Source: a virus. From it: a stretch of DNA of 32,871 nucleotides. How positions within the stretch are numbered: position 1 is the first letter of the stretch; every line of letters starts with the position of its first letter. The DNA is taken from the IMG/VR virus record IMGVR_UViG_3300042343_000477, positions 1 to 32,871 of that record, one strand, 5' to 3'. This document shows positions 29,519 to 32,871 of the stretch, piece by piece. The position numbers and the translations under genes are program-made. The notes under the pieces were generated by a model that searched no databases, was not told the DNA's origin, and saw only the letters and a list, made by a program, of their open reading frames with translations.

Positions 29519-29793
29519 TAGCCCATTATATTGTAACCGTAACCAATAACAGAACCGCTTGAAGGTGTAATGTTTGCAATCGGGTCACCATTAAAAGCAG
29601 GAATTAACATACCTTGTTTTAAAGTTTTACCGCTCAATCCGTACTGAGTTAGTAGGTTTTGTCCGTTTACAGTTGACAAAGTAGTCAAAACGCAATCAGC
29701 ATTTACTACTATTACATAAAATGTATTTCCAGTTGAGGCTGAATCAATGAATTTACACCCATTCCCGCCTAACATTCTTTGCTCTAATACCAT
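29518..29793 (-). CDS. Small structural protein, unknown
   Basis: A 91-residue, beta-rich protein with Gly, Ser and Asn stretches (VIVVNADCVLTTLSTVNGQN) and no charged regions, as is typical of small virion proteins. Its leader contains AAATATATA, found before other late genes. It lies between the neck gene and the appendage gene. A head-decoration or fibre-attachment role is possible. Confidence 0.55.
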   Translation of the reverse strand: MVLEQRMLGGNGCKFIDSASTGNTFYVIVVNADCVLTTLSTVNGQNLLTQYGLSGKTLKQGMLIPAFNGDPIANITPSSGSVIGYGYNIMG

Positions 29794-29822
29794 ATCTTAA
29801 TATATATTTTTTATTTTTTATT

Positions 29823-30269
29823 TTAATTTGTTGGAACTAAGCAGCTATCGTAAGGGTTAGCAATGTTTAAAGTAAAATTACAAACCCATCCAGCTACTTC
29901 ATCCCCGTAACTATCTTTTATTGGTGTACAAGAAATATTTTCCTGCATTTCAAAGTAGCTTCCGTAATAAGTTGACTGCTTAATTTTAGCAATCACATCA
30001 GAGATTATTTGCAGCGTATCAGATAGTACGTCCCTTTCATTACTTAAGTCTTTTAATACGATGTCTATTGCAGTTAATTGCAAGTTTAAACTGAATACCT
30101 TACTCCCAAAATTAGAAGGTCTTACATCTCCCCAAAGCAAAGGATAAGATAAGGGCGCACTCGCTCCCAAATCTGCAACATCGCAAAAAGTAAAATTTCC
30201 ATTTAGTAGAGCGTTACTTGTTGCTATCTCTTGTAATAGGTTGACTATCTTGTTTAGGCTGGTTTGCAT
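29823..30269 (-). CDS. Putative neck / tail-terminator-like protein
   Basis: A 148-residue protein. A helix at the N-terminus is followed by beta strands with FSLNLQLTAIDIVLKDLSNE near residues 59-78 and a C-terminal GWVCNFTLNIANPYDSCLV. The order portal, adaptor, this gene fits a head-closure or tail-terminator protein in siphophages, and the size agrees. No firm motif. A 37-residue ORF overlaps its start. Confidence 0.5.
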   Translation of the reverse strand: MQTSLNKIVNLLQEIATSNALLNGNFTFCDVADLGASAPLSYPLLWGDVRPSNFGSKVFSLNLQLTAIDIVLKDLSNERDVLSDTLQIISDVIAKIKQSTYYGSYFEMQENISCTPIKDSYGDEVAGWVCNFTLNIANPYDSCLVPTN

Positions 30270-30327
30270 TTAAATAGATTCTTAGTTTTTCTAAATTCGC
30301 TTTATTTTTACTTCCTTTTTTTCTCAT
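30214..30327 (-). CDS. Possible 37-residue basic protein
   Basis: An ATG at 30327 opens MRKKGSKNKANLEKLRIYLN, a very basic peptide ending in TRDSNK. It fills the gap after the adaptor gene and overlaps the next gene start by 56 bases. The overlap is larger than is usual here, so it may be only translational coupling space. Confidence 0.3.
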   Translation of the reverse strand: MRKKGSKNKANLEKLRIYLNANQPKQDSQPITRDSNK

Positions 30328-30331
30328 AGTT

Positions 30332-30910
30332 TTATGTTCTTCGTCTAAAATTACCTTGATATTTAACGCTTGGTGGTACTAAATCCCAGTCAATGTCAGG
30401 ACCTAAATACATTCCGTTCTGGTAGTTGTTATCATTAGGGTAAATAGTATCAATATTTGCATTAATTTGTGTCAAATATAGCGGATAAGTAGAAGTATTC
30501 GCCAATAAAAAGTTGCTCAATCTCTCTGCATACCACTCAGCTCGGTTCTTTGTGTAGTCAAGTAAGTATCTTAGGTCCTCCATTGAAGCCTGATTACTAA
30601 ATTCAGAATTCTTAGTAGCTATGTTTTTGTTCTGAAATTTAAAACTCAACGGCAAAATTGACTCATAAATGCAGTACTTAACTAAAGTAGGAGTAATATA
30701 AGTATCTAATAAGGTTACATTTGCTGCGCTTACTGTGTTACTTGATACCTGAGTAACCAATTGATTGTAAAGCGAAGTCCCTAAAATAGGAAGTAAGTAA
30801 ATATTTTGCGCCTCTTTGATAGTTGGCACTAATAATTTCGGATCAACGTTTTCGCTGATTATAGTTTCCTGCTTGAGGGTTTCCTCTGATATAAATAATA
30901 CTGTTGCCAT
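30332..30910 (-). CDS. Head-tail adaptor (connector) protein
   Basis: A 192-residue, mostly helical protein directly after the portal. The N-terminal part (FISEETLKQETIISENVDPK, then PTIKEAQNIYLLPILGTSLY) resembles the Bacteroidota phage connector family (DUF6712-like), equivalent to HK97 gp6 adaptors that dock on the portal ring. It shares one base with the portal stop (TAATG). The family name is from memory; the structural role rests on location and fold pattern. Confidence 0.65.
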   Translation of the reverse strand: MATVLFISEETLKQETIISENVDPKLLVPTIKEAQNIYLLPILGTSLYNQLVTQVSSNTVSAANVTLLDTYITPTLVKYCIYESILPLSFKFQNKNIATKNSEFSNQASMEDLRYLLDYTKNRAEWYAERLSNFLLANTSTYPLYLTQINANIDTIYPNDNNYQNGMYLGPDIDWDLVPPSVKYQGNFRRRT

Positions 30911-32742
30911 TACTTCTTTTTAACTAAAATTGATGCCCATTGATGTCTGCAATATGGTAAGTGAATATCGGTACCAGGTTTAGTGTACCAACCTCCACGT
31001 TTTGTCCAAACATTTCTTCCAACTCTACCTGAAATTTTATTAATCTCATCTCTTGTATAGAGTTTATTCAAGTTTAATAAAGCCTTACAGAATGCTCTAT
31101 TCTTTGAATCATTTGGACCTTGATACTTGTATCTAACCTCGTACTTTTTTAACTCGTCTGCAATCTTTCCAATCGCTGATTGAGTTGGTAAAATATTTAT
31201 GACGTTCCAAGCTCCTTCCGTCAAGGTCAAAACTTTTTTAACTTTTAAAGATTTGATTAACTCGTCTAATTTACCTTCACTTATTTCTAAGTTTACTGCT
31301 AAATCTTTCTTTGAAATTAATGGGTCTTTTTTAACTTGACTAATTAACTTCTTTTCTTCTTCAGTTAAAGACTCAATCGCAAAAGCTAATTCGTGTAGTT
31401 CCTGCTCGTTAAATTCTAAATGTGATTCAAAAGAATAGTGGTCCTCAAATACTTCTAATTTTCTGCTTTCAAACTCTAAATAGTCTTCAGCGTTCACTCC
31501 GTACTCTGCGAAAACTTCTATTTCTGAATCATCTGAAAATGCTTGAGGTGTTACTGGTGTTGGCTCTTCAAGTTTTGGTAAGCCTGCCATCTCTCTTAAC
31601 TCGTTTTTAGTCGCAATCTGAATCAAAGTTTGTTCTGTAAATTCAGGACTGAATGGTTCTAAAGGCTGAACTTCGTAAGGCTGATTAATTCCGTTTAAAC
31701 CAATAATGTAATTAAATAACTCTTCAAAGTGTTGCTGATCAGGTTTGATTTCGTTTTGTTCAAATAACTTGAAAGCATCTACCATCTCATTTCTACCACC
31801 TAATTGACCTTCAACACGAATACCCATAAAAATAGGAGAGGTAACACGATGAGCAACGAATATTTCTTGTTGGATAGTGTCGTTTAGTATGTCAAATTGT
31901 TTGTCTAATTCGCTCGGTTGTAGATTAATTACATTAGGGGCTTTATCACTTCCATCAGAGAAGTTTATTATCCACCTTCCTGCGTTATCGGTGCTGCCAT
32001 GTTTGTTATTAATTCTGCGAACTAATGCTCTTTGCTCCTCGTCAGTCGGGATTCCGTTGTTAAAGTTTAAAATCCCACCAAAGAAAAAGTTATTTTGAAG
32101 GTTTGCTCTGTGAAAATTTGCTACCTCTACATCACTTTCAATATACGGAATAGCTCCGATATAATCAGGTAAAGGATAAGTATTTAAATTCGGTCTGTAT
32201 TCTCTATAGTAAAGAATCTGTACACCTTCTCTCTTTTCAGGATTGAAAGCGTCAAACTCGGTTACTTTTGGTCTGTAGTCGCTCCAATCATCAGCGTAGT
32301 AAAACGAAGTATTATCTACATTAGAACGAATTTTAGCGAAGTCCATGTGGTAAACTTGCGCCACTTTACCACTTAACTTACTCCATACAATCTGAAGTGC
32401 ATAGCCTCCGTATAATCTCTTATCAAGTACAGTCTTATTGAATATATCGCTTAATGTTTCAAACGTATTAGGACGTACTAAAAACGCCTGAGCCTTTATT
32501 GCCTGTTCAGTTACTAAACCTTTTTTGATTTTCAATCCACGTCCGTAAGTGTATTTCTGTTTAGCCGTTAAAATAGCATTGTGTTTAGCTGACCTATTAA
32601 ATAGATTAACTAAGTACTGAGGGTAGTTATTATCCTCGCCATAGTTTACGTAGTCCTTATTCTTGTCCTTGTCAAAAACTGGAACTGTATAAGTGCTAAC
32701 TGGTTCGTTATAAAAAACAAATTTGCTTTTACTGTCTGTCAT
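30910..32742 (-). CDS. Portal protein with C-terminal winged-helix and MuF-like extension
   Basis: A 610-residue protein. The core (about 1-390) is a portal: VNYGEDNNYPQYLVNLFNRS, DKRLYGGYALQIVW and IFVAHRVTSPIFMGI. It forms the ring through which DNA passes. An acidic linker (about 400-450) leads to a winged-helix-like part (about 455-515) and then a C-terminal domain (about 530-610) with NDSKNRAFCKALLN, LYTRDEIN, KRGGWYTKPGTD and PYCRHQWAS, resembling the minor head protein (MuF-like) C-terminus. Portals usually have about 400-500 residues, so this looks like a fusion with a second head protein. The ATG overlaps the preceding gene by 14 bases. Confidence 0.85.
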   Translation of the reverse strand: MTDSKSKFVFYNEPVSTYTVPVFDKDKNKDYVNYGEDNNYPQYLVNLFNRSAKHNAILTAKQKYTYGRGLKIKKGLVTEQAIKAQAFLVRPNTFETLSDIFNKTVLDKRLYGGYALQIVWSKLSGKVAQVYHMDFAKIRSNVDNTSFYYADDWSDYRPKVTEFDAFNPEKREGVQILYYREYRPNLNTYPLPDYIGAIPYIESDVEVANFHRANLQNNFFFGGILNFNNGIPTDEEQRALVRRINNKHGSTDNAGRWIINFSDGSDKAPNVINLQPSELDKQFDILNDTIQQEIFVAHRVTSPIFMGIRVEGQLGGRNEMVDAFKLFEQNEIKPDQQHFEELFNYIIGLNGINQPYEVQPLEPFSPEFTEQTLIQIATKNELREMAGLPKLEEPTPVTPQAFSDDSEIEVFAEYGVNAEDYLEFESRKLEVFEDHYSFESHLEFNEQELHELAFAIESLTEEEKKLISQVKKDPLISKKDLAVNLEISEGKLDELIKSLKVKKVLTLTEGAWNVINILPTQSAIGKIADELKKYEVRYKYQGPNDSKNRAFCKALLNLNKLYTRDEINKISGRVGRNVWTKRGGWYTKPGTDIHLPYCRHQWASILVKKK

Positions 32743-32871
32743 AAGTTATTATTTCAATATCAGGGCTGTAAGTAGTTACCGAAAGTTCGTTAAATCCGTA
32801 CAAAATTTTACCACGTTCCAAAAGTTGTTCAGTTGCGCTCGGCTCAGGATTACTTTCAAATCTTGTATAAA
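32715..32871. repeat. Right copy of imperfect terminal repeat
   Basis: Second copy of window positions 1-157, with ten substitutions and no gap. See the left copy for their distribution. Together the copies show that the portal directly follows the 139-residue gene in the closed genome. Confidence 0.9.
32729..32871 (-). CDS. Partial second copy of the small structural gene (3' end)
   Basis: The last 46 or so codons of the gene seen complete at 15-434, cut by the window end. Two residues differ (Asn to Ser, Leu to Gln); the other changes are silent. It ends 14 bases inside the portal gene. It is a strain variant produced by contig closure, or less likely a true tandem copy. Confidence 0.8.
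   Translation of the reverse strand, partial: YTRFESNPEPSATEQLLERGKILYGFNELSVTTYSPDIEIITYDRQ

Noticed and set aside
31968-31976. TTATCCACC as a DnaA box
   Set aside because: A single imperfect match inside the portal coding sequence; no cluster.
1-32871. CRISPR arrays, tRNA genes, integrase or attachment site
   Set aside because: Reading through the window showed no regular spaced repeats, no tRNA-like cloverleaf and no recombinase motif; the terminal repeat is better explained by genome closure.

Overview
The window looks like one complete genome of a tailed bacteriophage of the siphovirus type, probably infecting a member of the Bacteroidota (Flavobacteria-like). The reasons are: an AT-rich sequence; every gene on the minus strand; mostly A/T-rich leaders instead of Shine-Dalgarno sites; a candidate TTTG-N19-TAnnTTTG promoter; and protein families typical of Bacteroidota phages. 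The first 157 bases recur at the right end (1-157 and 32715-32871) with 10 mismatches, 8 of them at third codon positions. The repeat unit is therefore about 32,714 bp. The contig is probably circular or circularly permuted, closed through two slightly different strain variants. I saw no integrase, repressor, tRNA or CRISPR array, so a lytic phage is more likely than a temperate one.

Read in the direction of transcription (high to low coordinates). (1) Portal, adaptor and neck genes plus a lectin-like appendage protein (32.7-28.7 kb). (2) A lysis and membrane region: small holin-like proteins, a calcineurin-type phosphoesterase, an M15 peptidase endolysin and an overlapping spanin-like pair (28.7-25.7 kb). 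(3) A candidate promoter near 25.65 kb, then an early region of many very small genes. (4) Recombination and replication: ERF annealing protein, YqaJ-type nuclease, DnaA domain-IV-like protein, HTH protein, HNH nuclease, initiator-like protein, DnaB-like ATPase, C5 cytosine methyltransferase, SSB-like protein and NinG (24-16.3 kb). (5) A small sigma-factor-like protein, then a glycosyltransferase / methyltransferase / glycosyltransferase cassette (16.4-12.9 kb). (6) Small terminase, HNH homing endonuclease, large terminase. (7) Tail genes: a frameshifting assembly chaperone, a completion-like protein, two tail-tip proteins and the tape measure. (8) Prohead protease with scaffold, major capsid, putative tail tube and a small structural gene, which leads back into the portal across the join.

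Most genes overlap their neighbours by ATGA, TAATG or 8-17 nt, so translation is probably coupled throughout. The points most worth checking are: a break in the terminase ATPase exactly inside its Walker A motif, beside a homing endonuclease and a GC-rich hairpin; a T9 slippery run joining two frames of the tail chaperone; a structured leader before the second HNH gene; direct repeats and a 16-residue chimeric mini-gene beside the methyltransferase; a candidate internal scaffold start in the protease gene; and the unusual order of head and tail genes. About ten short genes (16-55 residues) were found by reading the gaps.
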